NCBI GenBank assembly: GCA_947499125.1 | Contig: CANMMP010000003.1 | Span: 558,001 to 622,000, forward strand | Direction of reading: 5' to 3' | Source: an uncultured Pontibacter sp. | GTDB taxonomy: Bacteria > Bacteroidota > Bacteroidia > Cytophagales > Hymenobacteraceae | Length of the DNA: 64,000 bases | Shown here: positions 15,548 to 24,723 of the stretch, in pieces | Position numbering within the stretch: the first letter of the stretch is position 1 | How the letters are laid out: each line of letters begins with the position of its first letter | The notes under the pieces: generated by a model | The model's input: the letters and a program-made list of their open reading frames with translations, nothing else | The model's database searches: none | Told to the model about the DNA's origin: nothing | Program-made: the position numbers and the translations under genes

Positions 15548-17734
15548 ATGAAGAGATACATTTTTGTGTTGCTCCTGCTATTGAGCAGCACAGTAACATA
15601 TAGCCAGCATAGCTTTAAAGCAATAATAAAAGATAGTGAAACGCAGCAACCCCTGGTAGGAGCCACGGCCGGTATACAGGGTACAGCCATTGGGGCAACT
15701 GCCGATGCTAACGGAGAGCTGGAACTAAGCAATATACCCGATGGCCGACAGGTGATTCGGTTCAGCTTTATTGGGTATTCCGAAAGGGTGGATACAGTTA
15801 CGTTTCCGTTTGCCCAGGCGGAGCCTTTGGTGGTGCTGTTAGAGCCGGATGGGGAAGAACTGGAAGAAGTAGTAATTACCACCACGCGCAGCAGCCGTAC
15901 CATCGAAGACATTCCAACGCGCGTAGAAGCCATTACCCTGGAAGAGCTTGGCGAGAAATCCAACATGAAGCCAGGCGACATCCGGATGCTGCTCAGCGAA
16001 AGTACAGGTATACAAACGCAGCAAACATCAGCAACCAGTGCCAGTGCCAACATCCGGATACAGGGCCTTGACGGGCGATACACACAAATTTTGCAGGATG
16101 GTTTTCCGCTTTATTCCGGTTTTTCGGGTGGGCTGAGCATTATGCAGATCCCGCCGCTTAACCTATACCAGGTAGAGGTTATAAAAGGAAGCTCGTCTAC
16201 ACTTTACGGAGGTGGCGCCATTGCCGGACTCGTAAACCTGATCACTAAAAAACCGACAGAGGACGGTGAGCTTAGCTTTATGGCGAATGCTACCAGTGCC
16301 AAAGGACTTGACTTAAGCGCTTTTTTCGGGAAGAAGTTCGGCAGATTTGGACTTACGGTTTTTGCTTCCCGAAATGCGAACCAGGCCTACGATCCGGCTG
16401 ATATCGGCCTGTCGGCTATACCTGATTTTGAGCGATATACTGCCAACCCAACGTTATACTTTTACCCTTCTGATGACACACAACTCTCTTTCGGGGTAAA
16501 TGCCTCGCAAGAAGATCGTTTGGGTGGAGATATGCGCTATATCGATGGTGAAGCGGGGGATTACTACTTTGAGCAGAACAATACCGAAAGGCTATCGACA
16601 CAGTTTAGCCTGGAGCACCGACTTTCGGAGCGTTCCGGCCTTTCTGTAAAGAACAGCATTAGCCTTTTTAACCGCGAGATAGCCGTACCTGACTATGAGT
16701 TTAACGGAAAGCAAACAGCCAGCTTTAGTGAGGTGGCGTACAGTACTAACCGCGAAAAACTTAACTGGGTAATAGGAGCAAACCTATGGACAGATAAGTT
16801 TACAGAAGAGCAGGCAGGTGCCGTTGGGGAAAGAAATTACGACAATACTATAGTTGGTGCCTTTGCCCAGAACACCTTTATACCTGTAGACTGGTTTGTG
16901 CTGGAGTCGGGCCTCAGAGCTGATTATGTTACTCCTGCACCAGCCAATAAATCGGAAGGCTTGTTTGTATTGCCACGTGTATCGGCCCTGTTCCGGGTAA
17001 GCGAAAAACTGACGTCGCGCATTGGCGGCGGCATGGGCTACAAAACGCCAACTATTTTTACCGAGGAAGCCGAGAATATTACTTTCCGTAACATCCTGCC
17101 ACTCAACATCAGCCAGACAGAAGCTGAGACCTCTATTGGTGGCAATGCAGACATCAACTATAATACCCTGATCGGTGATAAAGTTACTTTCAGCATCAAC
17201 CACATGTTTTTTTATACTTACCTCAACAACCCGCTTATACTTACGCTGCGCCCTGATAACCTGTATGAGTTCCGGAATGCGGATGGTTACGTGGATACCA
17301 GGGGAGTGGAAACGAACATGAAGTTTGGCTATGAGTGGGTAAAACTGTTCCTGGGCTATACTTACACTGATGCACGCCAGCACTATAACGGTACTGTTAC
17401 CGATATGCCATTAACACCTAAGCACAGGGTAAATACGGTGTTGATGCTCGAGAAAGAAGACAACTTCAGGATCGGGTTGGAAGGCTACTACTTTAGCCCG
17501 CAACAGCTTTCTGATGGTAGCAAAGGCCGCGACTACTGGATTAACGGCATCATGATAGAGAAAATGTTCGAGCGCTTTTCCCTATTCCTGAATTTTGAGA
17601 ACATATTTGATACGAGACAAAGCAAGTTCGGCAGCATCTACACCGGCAGCATCACCGATCCGCAGTTCAACGAGATCTATGCCCCTGTTGATGGACGTGT
17701 GATCAATGGTGGGTTTAAGTTGAATTTGCTGTAG
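15548..17734 (+). CDS. TonB-dependent outer-membrane receptor
   Basis: A 728-residue protein. Signal peptide about 1-20 (ending TYSQH). A carboxypeptidase-like regulatory domain follows at 22-95 (DSETQQPLVGATAGI, then the FIGY motif). The plug is at about 115-235, with IRIQGLDGRYTQILQDGFPLYSG and VEVIKGSSSTLYGGGAIAGLVNLITKKP. The remainder is a 22-strand barrel ending in GGFKLNLL. Such receptors import siderophores, metals or cofactors across the outer membrane with energy from ExbB-ExbD-TonB, whose genes lie at 59-63 kb. The lack of a SusD partner argues against glycan uptake and favours a metal or small-chelate substrate, consistent with the Cys-rich neighbour. A perfect 16-bp terminator stem follows. 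Confidence 0.94.
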   Translation: MKRYIFVLLLLLSSTVTYSQHSFKAIIKDSETQQPLVGATAGIQGTAIGATADANGELELSNIPDGRQVIRFSFIGYSERVDTVTFPFAQAEPLVVLLEPDGEELEEVVITTTRSSRTIEDIPTRVEAITLEELGEKSNMKPGDIRMLLSESTGIQTQQTSATSASANIRIQGLDGRYTQILQDGFPLYSGFSGGLSIMQIPPLNLYQVEVIKGSSSTLYGGGAIAGLVNLITKKPTEDGELSFMANATSAKGLDLSAFFGKKFGRFGLTVFASRNANQAYDPADIGLSAIPDFERYTANPTLYFYPSDDTQLSFGVNASQEDRLGGDMRYIDGEAGDYYFEQNNTERLSTQFSLEHRLSERSGLSVKNSISLFNREIAVPDYEFNGKQTASFSEVAYSTNREKLNWVIGANLWTDKFTEEQAGAVGERNYDNTIVGAFAQNTFIPVDWFVLESGLRADYVTPAPANKSEGLFVLPRVSALFRVSEKLTSRIGGGMGYKTPTIFTEEAENITFRNILPLNISQTEAETSIGGNADINYNTLIGDKVTFSINHMFFYTYLNNPLILTLRPDNLYEFRNADGYVDTRGVETNMKFGYEWVKLFLGYTYTDARQHYNGTVTDMPLTPKHRVNTVLMLEKEDNFRIGLEGYYFSPQQLSDGSKGRDYWINGIMIEKMFERFSLFLNFENIFDTRQSKFGSIYTGSITDPQFNEIYAPVDGRVINGGFKLNLL

Positions 17735-17794
17735 CAGGAGATATTATAACACATTTCAGGTTGAACGCGAAGCCAGGCAACTGGAACAAGCGAT

Positions 17795-17834
17795 AAAGTA
17801 TAGCTACCGGCGGCCCCGGTAGCTATACTTTTAT
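17795..17834 (+). terminator. Strong terminator after the TonB-dependent receptor
   Basis: A perfect 16-bp stem (AAAGTATAGCTACCGG at 17795-17810 with its complement at 17816-17831) encloses a 5-base loop and ends in T residues. The stem contains the recurring word AAGTATAG. Confidence 0.92.
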
Positions 17835-17901
17835 AACCACAAGTACAGCTGCCAAGTATAGCCTAAGCAGGTAACCTATAAAACAACAGCCCTGCTAAAC
17901 T

Positions 17902-19128
17902 ATGAGAAAACGCATCCTGAAGTGGATAAAGCGGTACTATAACAAGGTAATTAACAGCATTGCTTTTTATCCGGCGCTTATTGCCATTGGGTTTTTGCTG
18001 TTGTCGTACCTGATGCTGCTTTTCGATTTTTCGGAGCAGGGTAAAAGTTTTAAGGCCCGACTTGATTTTATAAGCCTGAGAGATGCCAGCACCGCGCGCA
18101 CAATAGCTGCTACCATTGCAGGCGGTATCCTGTCGCTGGCTGTGTTCAGTTTTTCGATGGTAATGATCCTGCTGAACCAGGCGGCCAGCAACATGAGCAA
18201 CCGCGTGCTCGACAGCATGATCGGGAACCGGTTTCAGCAGTGGGTGCTAGGGTTTTACATTGGTACCATTGTGTACTCGCTGTTTTTGCTCAGCACCATC
18301 CGCGACATAGATTCCGGTATTTATGTGCCTGCCCTAAGTGTTTACCTGCTTATACTGCTCACTATTATCGACATTTTCCTGTTTATTTATTTTCTGCACT
18401 ACATTACCCAATCGGTAAAATACGAAACTATAATAGAGCGCATCTACAACCCAACCTACCAGGAACTAAAGCGCCACTGCCACCTTACCACCGAGCCAAC
18501 CAACCCGGTCCCGCTGCCCAGCAACTTTTATACTTTTAAAGCCCAACAGTCAGGCTACTTTCAGGGGATAGAGCAAAAAGCCCTGCTGGAAATGTGTATG
18601 GAACAGAACTGGATACTGCGCTTCTATATTTCGGTAGGTGATTTTATAATTAAAGGGGCGCCTATGCTGGCTATTTATAGTTCAGATGATATTACAGAAG
18701 AGCAGGAAGACCAGCTGGATGTGTTGCTGAATTTTTACCGGGGCGAACCTATAAGCGCCAACCCATATTACGGTTTTAAGCAACTGGCCGAAGTTGCCGT
18801 CAGAGCGCTGAGCCCAGGCATAAACGACCCCGGCACCGCTATACTTAGCGTACACGCCCTCACCGACCTGTTTGCTTACCGCATGAACCGCTACCCTGAT
18901 GTGGCTATACCTGACGAACATGGCACCCAACGTATACTTATGCGGGAAGCAGATTTCGAAGAGCTTTTTGAAAGAACTATAAGGCCCGTATGGGACTATG
19001 GTAAAGAAGACCGCCTGCTGAGGTCGGCTATGCAGCGAATGCTGGAACAAATGATTCCACTGGCCAAGAATGGAGAGAACCGGGCCTTGCTGGAGCAGTT
19101 TTACCTCGAAACAAAGCAGCCTGACTAA
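17902..19128 (+). CDS. DUF2254 family inner-membrane protein
   Basis: This 408-residue protein has four hydrophobic helices in its first half (about 20-40, 70-95, 110-130 and 140-165) and a soluble C-terminal half. The family signatures are present: ARTIAATIAGGILSLAVFSFSM in the second helix region, LLNQAASNMSNRVL, and ALSPGINDPGTAI around residue 310. DUF2254 proteins are uncharacterised membrane proteins found in many phyla. The next gene, a YetF-like protein, begins 20 bases downstream and is probably co-transcribed. Confidence 0.9.
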   Translation: MRKRILKWIKRYYNKVINSIAFYPALIAIGFLLLSYLMLLFDFSEQGKSFKARLDFISLRDASTARTIAATIAGGILSLAVFSFSMVMILLNQAASNMSNRVLDSMIGNRFQQWVLGFYIGTIVYSLFLLSTIRDIDSGIYVPALSVYLLILLTIIDIFLFIYFLHYITQSVKYETIIERIYNPTYQELKRHCHLTTEPTNPVPLPSNFYTFKAQQSGYFQGIEQKALLEMCMEQNWILRFYISVGDFIIKGAPMLAIYSSDDITEEQEDQLDVLLNFYRGEPISANPYYGFKQLAEVAVRALSPGINDPGTAILSVHALTDLFAYRMNRYPDVAIPDEHGTQRILMREADFEELFERTIRPVWDYGKEDRLLRSAMQRMLEQMIPLAKNGENRALLEQFYLETKQPD

Positions 19129-19148
19129 CTGAAAAATAAACCTATACT

Positions 19149-19673
19149 ATGGAACATATACTATTCAACAACTGGGACACCGTCATCCGGACACTGATTA
19201 TTGGCGTGCTGGCTTATGTTGTACTAATTATACAATTGCGGATATCGGGTAAGCGCACACTTACCAAAATGAACTCCTTCGACTTTGTAGTAACAGTAGC
19301 CTTTGGCTCCACGCTGGCTACTATCCTGCTTTCAAAAGACGTAGCCCTGGCCGAAGGAGCGACAGCATTTGCCCTCTTGATTATACTGCAGTATATTATT
19401 ACCTGGTTATCTGTGCGAAGTAATGCGGTGCAGCAGCTTGTAAAAGCAACCCCTACTTTGCTGCTCTACAAAGGCCGCTTTCTAGATGACGAGATGAAAA
19501 AAGCACGTGTAACCAGAGAAGAGATACTGGCAGCCATCCGGACGCAGGGCATCGGGGACATGAGTAAAGTAGATGCTGTGGTAATGGAAACAGAAGGCAG
19601 CCTGAGCGTTATAAAGGATTTGGCCACCGGCGAGAACTCTGTTTTGCAATATGTAAAACCAGAACGCCCTTAG
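19149..19673 (+). CDS. YetF-like (DUF421) membrane protein
   Basis: The 174-residue protein has three N-terminal transmembrane helices (about 12-30, 42-62 and 66-86). These carry the family motif RISGKRTLTKMNSFDFVVTVAFGS. The cytoplasmic C-terminal domain contains PTLLLYKGRF and VDAVVMETEGSLSVI. YetF/DUF421 proteins are of unknown biochemical function; relatives in Bacillus are spore-membrane proteins. This version is short, lacking the second half of the longer C-terminal region. It follows the DUF2254 gene closely. Confidence 0.9.
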   Translation: MEHILFNNWDTVIRTLIIGVLAYVVLIIQLRISGKRTLTKMNSFDFVVTVAFGSTLATILLSKDVALAEGATAFALLIILQYIITWLSVRSNAVQQLVKATPTLLLYKGRFLDDEMKKARVTREEILAAIRTQGIGDMSKVDAVVMETEGSLSVIKDLATGENSVLQYVKPERP

Positions 19674-19736
19674 ATTGTTAGTACATATAGCCCGGCTTAA
19701 ACTATAAAAGCGGGTCACCCGAAAAATATTTTACAA

Positions 19737-20744
19737 ATGAGCGAGAAACAAAGAACACTTTCCGATACAGCTATTTCTATATTAGACCTGGTACCTGTGC
19801 TGGCCGGCAAAACACCTGCCGATTCGTTTAAAAGCAGCCTGGACCTGGCCCAACATGCCGAAGACTGGGGTTATACCCGCTACTGGCTGGCCGAGCACCA
19901 CAACATGCCCGGTATTGCCAGTTCGGCAACTGCTTTGCTTATAGGTTACATTGCCGGCGGCACTAAAAGTATAAGAGTAGGCTCAGGAGGGATAATGCTG
20001 CCTAACCATGCGCCTTTGGTTGTAGCCGAACAGTTTGGCACCCTCGAAACCATGTACCCTGGCCGTATAGACCTTGGCCTTGGCCGCGCACCCGGCACCG
20101 ACCACGTAACAGCCATGGCCCTGCGCCGCGACCTGCACGGAGCCGGCGAAGACTTTCCTTCGAACCTGGAAGAGCTGCGCAGCTATTTTAAACCGGAAAG
20201 CGGGCAACGAGTGCGGGCAGTACCCGGCGAAGGACTTGATATCCCGATCTGGCTGTTAGGCTCCAGCACATTTAGTGCACAGCTGGCGGCTATACTTGGG
20301 TTACCGTTTGCATTTGCCAGCCATTTTGCCCCAACCTTACTGCACAAAGCCATCGCCATTTACCGGGATAACTTTCAGCCATCGGAGCAGTTAAAAGAGC
20401 CCTATGTAATGGTAGGCATTAACGTAGTAGCCGCTGATACCGACGGTGAAGCCAGCAGAATGGCCACCTCGCTCTACATGTCTTTCCTGAACGTGATACG
20501 TGGCACTGCCCGCCAGATGCAGCCCCCTGTGGATAGTATGGATGATAAGTGGGACCTGTCGGAGATGTATGCCGTGCAGCAGATGTTGCTTTATAGTTTT
20601 ATAGGTAGCCAGGAAACTGTTAAGTCGGAGCTCGAGAAGTTTATAGAAAGCACACAGGTAGACGAGGTAATGGTAACATCGCATATCTACGACCATGCTG
20701 CCCGCCTGCACTCTTACGAACTACTGGCCGGGCTGGTAAAGTAA
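19737..20744 (+). CDS. Luciferase-like (LLM class) flavin-dependent oxidoreductase
   Basis: A 335-residue TIM-barrel protein of the bacterial luciferase-like family. Recognisable parts are [57 protein letters not shown] and [14 protein letters not shown]. These are the signature of the single-subunit YhbW/YwcH-type subgroup, which uses FMNH2. No reductase partner is adjacent, and the substrate cannot be told. It starts 63 bases after the YetF-like gene, with no terminator between, so it may share that transcript. Confidence 0.93.
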   Translation: MSEKQRTLSDTAISILDLVPVLAGKTPADSFKSSLDLAQHAEDWGYTRYWLAEHHNMPGIASSATALLIGYIAGGTKSIRVGSGGIMLPNHAPLVVAEQFGTLETMYPGRIDLGLGRAPGTDHVTAMALRRDLHGAGEDFPSNLEELRSYFKPESGQRVRAVPGEGLDIPIWLLGSSTFSAQLAAILGLPFAFASHFAPTLLHKAIAIYRDNFQPSEQLKEPYVMVGINVVAADTDGEASRMATSLYMSFLNVIRGTARQMQPPVDSMDDKWDLSEMYAVQQMLLYSFIGSQETVKSELEKFIESTQVDEVMVTSHIYDHAARLHSYELLAGLVK

Positions 20745-20842
20745 GCTGCCCGCAACTATAAAAGTATAATTAACATTTGATGTAGGCCTGCGTAAATGTG
20801 GCTATATAACTATAAGGTTATGTGTGTTTTAGTTGCGTGTTT

Positions 20843-21175
20843 ATGATGCTGAGCCGGAGTTTTATAGTTGCTGTATTTATACTTTGTTCGGCATGCGGCT
20901 CTGGCACCCAGGATGCCGAAAATGCTGACACAACTATAACAAGCAGCCAACCCGCTGACAAAGATGTGGTAGCCACTACAAAACCTCTCATCAGCGGCGA
21001 ACTATACAGCGAACCCGATTTTAAAAGCAAATCTCTTGTTCAGTTCGACACCGCCCAGTACGTGTATCTGCTCGAAAAGAATGGGGAAGTATTTGTTAAA
21101 GCACGCATCATAAAAAACGACCAGACCTACATCGGTTACGTATCCAAAGCTATTTTACCTGAGAAACAGCTTTAA
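20843..21175 (+). CDS. Small lipoprotein with SH3-like domain
   Basis: 110 residues from the ATG at 20843 (a GTG seven codons upstream is possible). The N-terminus is a lipoprotein signal with the Cys of CSAC at about residue 18. A Thr/Asp/Gln-rich linker follows. The C-terminal half (about 50-107) reads like a bacterial SH3-type barrel: GELYSEPDFKSKSLVQF, YVYLLEKNGEVFVKARI and YIGYVSKAIL. Such domains often bind wall or surface ligands. The family assignment is by pattern only. A terminator follows directly. Confidence 0.72.
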   Translation: MMLSRSFIVAVFILCSACGSGTQDAENADTTITSSQPADKDVVATTKPLISGELYSEPDFKSKSLVQFDTAQYVYLLEKNGEVFVKARIIKNDQTYIGYVSKAILPEKQL

Positions 21176-21188
21176 GTATAAACTATAA

Positions 21189-21224
21189 AAGCCCTCCGGC
21201 GCATGGCACCAGGAGGGCTTTCTA
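21189..21224 (+). terminator. Rho-independent terminator
   Basis: A 9-bp stem AAGCCCTCC / GGAGGGCTT (21189-21197 with 21212-21220) is followed by TCTATTT. It lies between convergent genes. Confidence 0.8.
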
Positions 21225-21261
21225 TTTACAAACGTAATCTATAGTTTACTGCTATAACAGG

Positions 21262-21708
21262 TTAAGCATCGCGGTTCTGCTTTTTGTGCATTTTGCCTTT
21301 ATGCTGTCCGCGCTTGCCTTTATGGTGTGCTTTGCGTTCGGCTTTCTTAGCCTGCATCTGCGTAAATTTCTGCTGTTGCTCTGCGTTAAGTATAGCTGTC
21401 ACCTTTTGCTGGCGCTCTGCCTGCAGGGCTTTCATTTTTTCTTTCTTAGCATCGCGGGTCAGGTTCTGGTCGTTGCGGATGGCCTGCATGTTCTTCACCA
21501 TATCCTGGTTTATAGCCTGCAGTTGCCTGGTTTGCTGGTCCGTAAGGTCCAGTTCTTTTTTATAGTTCTCAAGCATTTTTTCCTGGCGCTCGGCCGGGGT
21601 TAGCTGCTTGCGGTTTTTCTGTGGCTGGTCCTGTGCTATGGCTCCTGTGGTTAGCATAACGCCTAAGCCAAATACGAATAGCTTTTTAAAGATGCTGTTG
21701 GTTCTCAT
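21262..21708 (-). CDS. Periplasmic Spy/CpxP-like LTxxQ-type protein
   Basis: A 148-residue exported protein with a signal peptide at 1-25 (ending AIAQD). The rest is helical and very basic. It has two LTxxQ-type repeats: QLTPAERQEKM and LDLTDQQTRQLQAINQDM, with LNAEQQQKFTQMQ in the second half, the pattern of Spy/CpxP-like periplasmic chaperones and envelope-stress sensors. The C-terminal 30 residues are an unusual Lys/His/Gly-rich tail (KAHHKGKRGQHKGKMHKK) that could bind metal or acidic polymers. Function in this phylum is unknown. Confidence 0.8.
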   Translation of the reverse strand: MRTNSIFKKLFVFGLGVMLTTGAIAQDQPQKNRKQLTPAERQEKMLENYKKELDLTDQQTRQLQAINQDMVKNMQAIRNDQNLTRDAKKEKMKALQAERQQKVTAILNAEQQQKFTQMQAKKAERKAHHKGKRGQHKGKMHKKQNRDA

Positions 21709-21777
21709 GGTCGCTTTATTTTAAGGTTAGTTTAGCAGCTTACATAAGGGTTTGATATGCTGCCGGAAAGCATAAAG

Positions 21778-21812
21778 CAAAAAGGCGGCCAAATATTATC
21801 GGCCGCCTTCAA
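21778..21812 (-). terminator. Terminator of the PhoD-like gene
   Basis: A perfect 9-bp stem AAGGCGGCC / GGCCGCCTT (21782-21790 with 21801-21809) is followed by TTT then GC on the reverse strand. Confidence 0.8.
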
Positions 21813-21838
21813 CTATAAATTTTATTTACTGATGTTTT

Positions 21839-22858
21839 TTAAAAAACGATCGTTTCGTGCAGGTATACTTCGTTTTCGGTGCCTCTTACCTGCATGTCTA
21901 CTTTTAAGGTTTTGCCCCACGTAAACTGCAACACGCCAAAGTTAAGTGTATTCACCAGGTCGCCGATGCGGTATTTATTTGCCTCTTCGGTTGCCTGGGT
22001 ATAAGCGTGCGTCATGCCGCTGCTGGTAACCTCGTACAGTGGGTAAGGCAGGCCCTGTAGTTCTATTTTAGATATCTCGGCAATATGGCGGTCGCCGCTT
22101 AGCAGTATCACACCCTTCGCTTTTGAGGCTACTATCAGGTCGAACAGTCGCTGGCGGGCAGCCGGAAAGTTGGCCCACTTCTCGAAGCGGTGCTCTTCGG
22201 GTATAAACTGTATGCCGCTGCCAATAATATGCACCTGGGCTTCGCTGTTGCGCAGCTCATTCTCCAGCCACTGCCACTGTTCTTCGCCCAGTACATCGCC
22301 GGTAAGGTTGGGTTGGTAAACATTGTTAACACGTTGCAGTTCATCGCGGTTGTAGCGGGTATCCAGCATAATAACTTTTACCTGGCGGTCGGTGGGGCCA
22401 TAGGTTTCCGAACTATAAACGCCGGGTTGTTGGCGACGCATGCTGTTGGCTGGCTCACCCACAAAATCCCAGAAAAGCTGTTTGCTCTCTTCGCGCATCG
22501 TATATTCTTTGCCGGCATCGTTCCGGCCATAGTCGTGGTCGTCCCAGGTGGCAATTACAGCGGCTTTCTCTTTTAGCTGCTGGTAGCCCGGCTCATTCAG
22601 CACCATGTTATACTTCTGCTGCATCACGGTCATGTCGTAGGTGTCGCCGTAAATGTTGTCGCCGAGCCACACCCACACCTGCGGGTTGTTTTGTATAATG
22701 GCAGGCCAGATAACCTGCGGCAGATCCTGTTTGTTGCACGAGCCAAAAGCAATGGTCTCGATCGGTTTTTCGGAAGACTCTACTACCGGCTTCTGGCAGG
22801 CACTAAGTATAAAGAGCAATGCCGGTAAAATGCGCAAAGCAAAACTATAACGTAGCAT
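21839..22858 (-). CDS. PhoD-like alkaline phosphatase/phosphodiesterase lipoprotein
   Basis: A 339-residue protein with a lipobox LSAC (Cys21). The PhoD family metallophosphatase motifs are AFGSCN (38-42), WLGDNIYGD (65-72), ATWDDHDYGRND (104-114), MLDTRYNRDE and LLSGDRHIAEI (about 250). PhoD enzymes are metal-dependent phosphomonoesterases or diesterases working outside the cytoplasm, usually in phosphate scavenging. There is no Tat-type twin-Arg signal, unlike classic PhoD, which fits a lipoprotein. A TATTTTTG box (complement of 22884-22891) lies 25 bases upstream. Confidence 0.93.
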   Translation of the reverse strand: MLRYSFALRILPALLFILSACQKPVVESSEKPIETIAFGSCNKQDLPQVIWPAIIQNNPQVWVWLGDNIYGDTYDMTVMQQKYNMVLNEPGYQQLKEKAAVIATWDDHDYGRNDAGKEYTMREESKQLFWDFVGEPANSMRRQQPGVYSSETYGPTDRQVKVIMLDTRYNRDELQRVNNVYQPNLTGDVLGEEQWQWLENELRNSEAQVHIIGSGIQFIPEEHRFEKWANFPAARQRLFDLIVASKAKGVILLSGDRHIAEISKIELQGLPYPLYEVTSSGMTHAYTQATEEANKYRIGDLVNTLNFGVLQFTWGKTLKVDMQVRGTENEVYLHETIVF

Positions 22859-22883
22859 AAGGGAAGTGTTGTTTAGTATACTG

Positions 22884-22891
22884 CAAAAATA
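22884..22891 (-). promoter_or_regulatory. TAnnTTTG box for the PhoD-like gene
   Basis: On the reverse strand the sequence reads TATTTTTG, 25 bases upstream of the start codon. No convincing TTG -33 element is seen. Confidence 0.45.
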
Positions 22892-22922
22892 CAGGTTTTA
22901 ATGATCTGGCCAGATCGGGCAT

Positions 22923-22962
22923 AAAAAAAGCGGCAGCCTTTTTCAGGGCTGCCGCTTTTTTT
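22923..22962. terminator. Bidirectional terminator
   Basis: A stem of about 15 bp (AAAAAAGCGGCAGCC / GGCTGCCGCTTTTTT) has A-runs and T-runs on both sides. It terminates the T9SS-domain gene on the reverse strand. Confidence 0.9.
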
Positions 22963-22976
22963 ATAATAAGATAAAG

Positions 22977-23351
22977 TTATTTCACGATCACGCGGCGAAC
23001 CACGCTATAGTTGTCTGCTTCTATTTTTACATAGTATAAGCCCTTCGATTTCGAATAACGGCTCAGGTCTATAGTTGTCGAGATCAGGGCATTCTCGCGG
23101 GTAAGCGTTTCATGGTATATCTCATTTCCGATCACGTTCATAATGCGCACTTCAGCACGCTTGGCATTACTGTTAGCCAACGACACTGTAAACACGCCAT
23201 TACTTGGGTTAGGATAAATAGTCAGATCCTCATCATTCTGAAGTACAGTAACTTTCTTCTCCTTCTCTGCCTGCTGCCCGCTGCTTTGTTCCTGGGCCTG
23301 GGCTGCCAGCATTGAAAAAGACACTAAAATTGTAAGTATAAATTGTTTCAT
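22977..23351 (-). CDS. Short exported protein made almost only of a T9SS type A sorting domain
   Basis: 124 residues: signal peptide 1-19 (ending AQAQ), a 25-residue charged linker, and a complete C-terminal sorting domain at about 43-124. Its marks are LTIYPNPSNGVFTVSL, RIMNVIGNEIYHE, IDLSRYSKSKGLYYVKI and a VVRRVIVK end. This domain directs proteins through the type IX secretion system to the cell surface. Normally it follows a large passenger; here there is essentially none. It may be a cargo-less surface protein, a remnant, or a partner of other T9SS cargo. Confidence 0.88.
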   Translation of the reverse strand: MKQFILTILVSFSMLAAQAQEQSSGQQAEKEKKVTVLQNDEDLTIYPNPSNGVFTVSLANSNAKRAEVRIMNVIGNEIYHETLTRENALISTTIDLSRYSKSKGLYYVKIEADNYSVVRRVIVK

Positions 23352-23489
23352 ATAAAGTCTTTAAGAGGTATTTCTACGTAACAGGATTACAAAAGTCGTT
23401 CCATTTATTAAAACGAGCAAGCTTTTAAATAGTTATTCCATTATACCCTCTAAAATAGGGCCGTTCACCAAATTTTATATCACTTCGAT

Positions 23490-24623
23490 TTGTATAAAAC
23501 AAATACCTCGAGTTTGCCGGTTGTTATAGTTGGCGGCGGTTTGGCCGGGCTTACGGCAGCTATCCGGCTGGCACAGGCCGGCCTGCAGGTTACGCTTATC
23601 GAAAAAAAGACATACCCATACCATAAAGTATGCGGCGAGTATGTATCGAACGAGGTGTTGCCCTACCTCCAGGCACTTGGTGCCGACATGGCAGAACTAC
23701 AGCCCGCCCGCATCAACCGCTTCCGCTTATCAGCCCCGTCGGGTTATACCCTCGAAACCAACCTGGACCTGGGAGGCTTTGGCATCAGTCGTTATACCTT
23801 AGACCATTACCTATACCAGCTGGCTGTTAAAAATGGCGTTAATTTTATACTTAACACGGCAGTGCAGCAGGTTGTTTTCGAAAACAATGAATTTATACTT
23901 AGCCTGAATGATGGCCGGCAACTAAAAGCTGAGGTCGTGCTGGGGGCTTACGGTAAACGTGCTAACCTCGACAGGCAACTGGCTCGCCGTTTTTTCTCGA
24001 GGCGTTCGCCATACATCGGCGTAAAATACCATGTAAAGTATAGCCAGGAGAAAGACGTGATAGCGCTGCATAATTTTAAAGATGGGTATGCCGGTATTTC
24101 GGCTGTAGAGAATGATACGTATTGTTTTTGCTACCTTACCACCCGGGCCAACCTGAAACGACACGGCAGCATACCAGCCATGGAACAGGCTATACTTTAT
24201 AAAAATCCGCACCTGCGCGACATCTTTACCGAAGCCGAGTTTGTGTATAGTCAGCCCGAAGTTATAAATGAGATATCGTTTGCGACGAAGACCTGTGTAG
24301 ATAACCACCTGCTGATGTGCGGCGATGCGGCCGGTATGATTACCCCGCTCTGCGGCAATGGTATGGCCATGGCTATACATAGCGGTAAACTGGCAGCCGA
24401 GCAAACTATAGCTTACTTTAGCCAGGGCCGAAACCGGCAGCAACTGGAAGCCAACTATAGCAATGCATGGCAAAAACAGTTTGGCACTCGTTTACAGGTA
24501 GGCCGTACTGTGCAGCATTTGTTTGGCCACCCAGTACTCTCCGAACTTACAGTTAAAGTCCTGAAACACCTGCCCGTAGCAGTAAAAGCGATCATGCGCC
24601 AAACCCACGGCGCACCATTCTGA
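23490..24623 (+). CDS. FAD-dependent oxidoreductase of the geranylgeranyl-reductase-like group
   Basis: A 377-residue flavoprotein. The N-terminal dinucleotide fold is VVIVGGGLAGLTAAIRLAQAG (from residue 11), with a Glu at the end of the second strand (VTLIEKK). The FAD-binding C-terminal motif is LLMCGDAAGMITPLCGNGMA (about 272-290). The pattern fits the large PHBH/geranylgeranyl reductase group, which hydroxylates aromatics or reduces lipids. The start is a TTG at 23490 because no ATG precedes the glycine motif. It is 100 bases upstream of the type III polyketide synthase. The set oxidoreductase-synthase-methyltransferase recalls the Streptomyces srsABC phenolic-lipid operon, so aromatic hydroxylation is a reasonable guess. 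Confidence 0.88.
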   Translation: MYKTNTSSLPVVIVGGGLAGLTAAIRLAQAGLQVTLIEKKTYPYHKVCGEYVSNEVLPYLQALGADMAELQPARINRFRLSAPSGYTLETNLDLGGFGISRYTLDHYLYQLAVKNGVNFILNTAVQQVVFENNEFILSLNDGRQLKAEVVLGAYGKRANLDRQLARRFFSRRSPYIGVKYHVKYSQEKDVIALHNFKDGYAGISAVENDTYCFCYLTTRANLKRHGSIPAMEQAILYKNPHLRDIFTEAEFVYSQPEVINEISFATKTCVDNHLLMCGDAAGMITPLCGNGMAMAIHSGKLAAEQTIAYFSQGRNRQQLEANYSNAWQKQFGTRLQVGRTVQHLFGHPVLSELTVKVLKHLPVAVKAIMRQTHGAPF

Positions 24624-24723
24624 TCGTGCACTATATCTATAAACCAAGCGGCTGCGTAAGCAGAGGCACATGTGTTCTGTTTCAGAATAAATTTACAGCA
24701 TACAACACCAAACCCCGGAACTT

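Noticed and set aside
15535-16083. Reverse-strand frame over the receptor gene start
   Set aside because: Ser/Val-rich antisense of the confident receptor gene; no conserved features.
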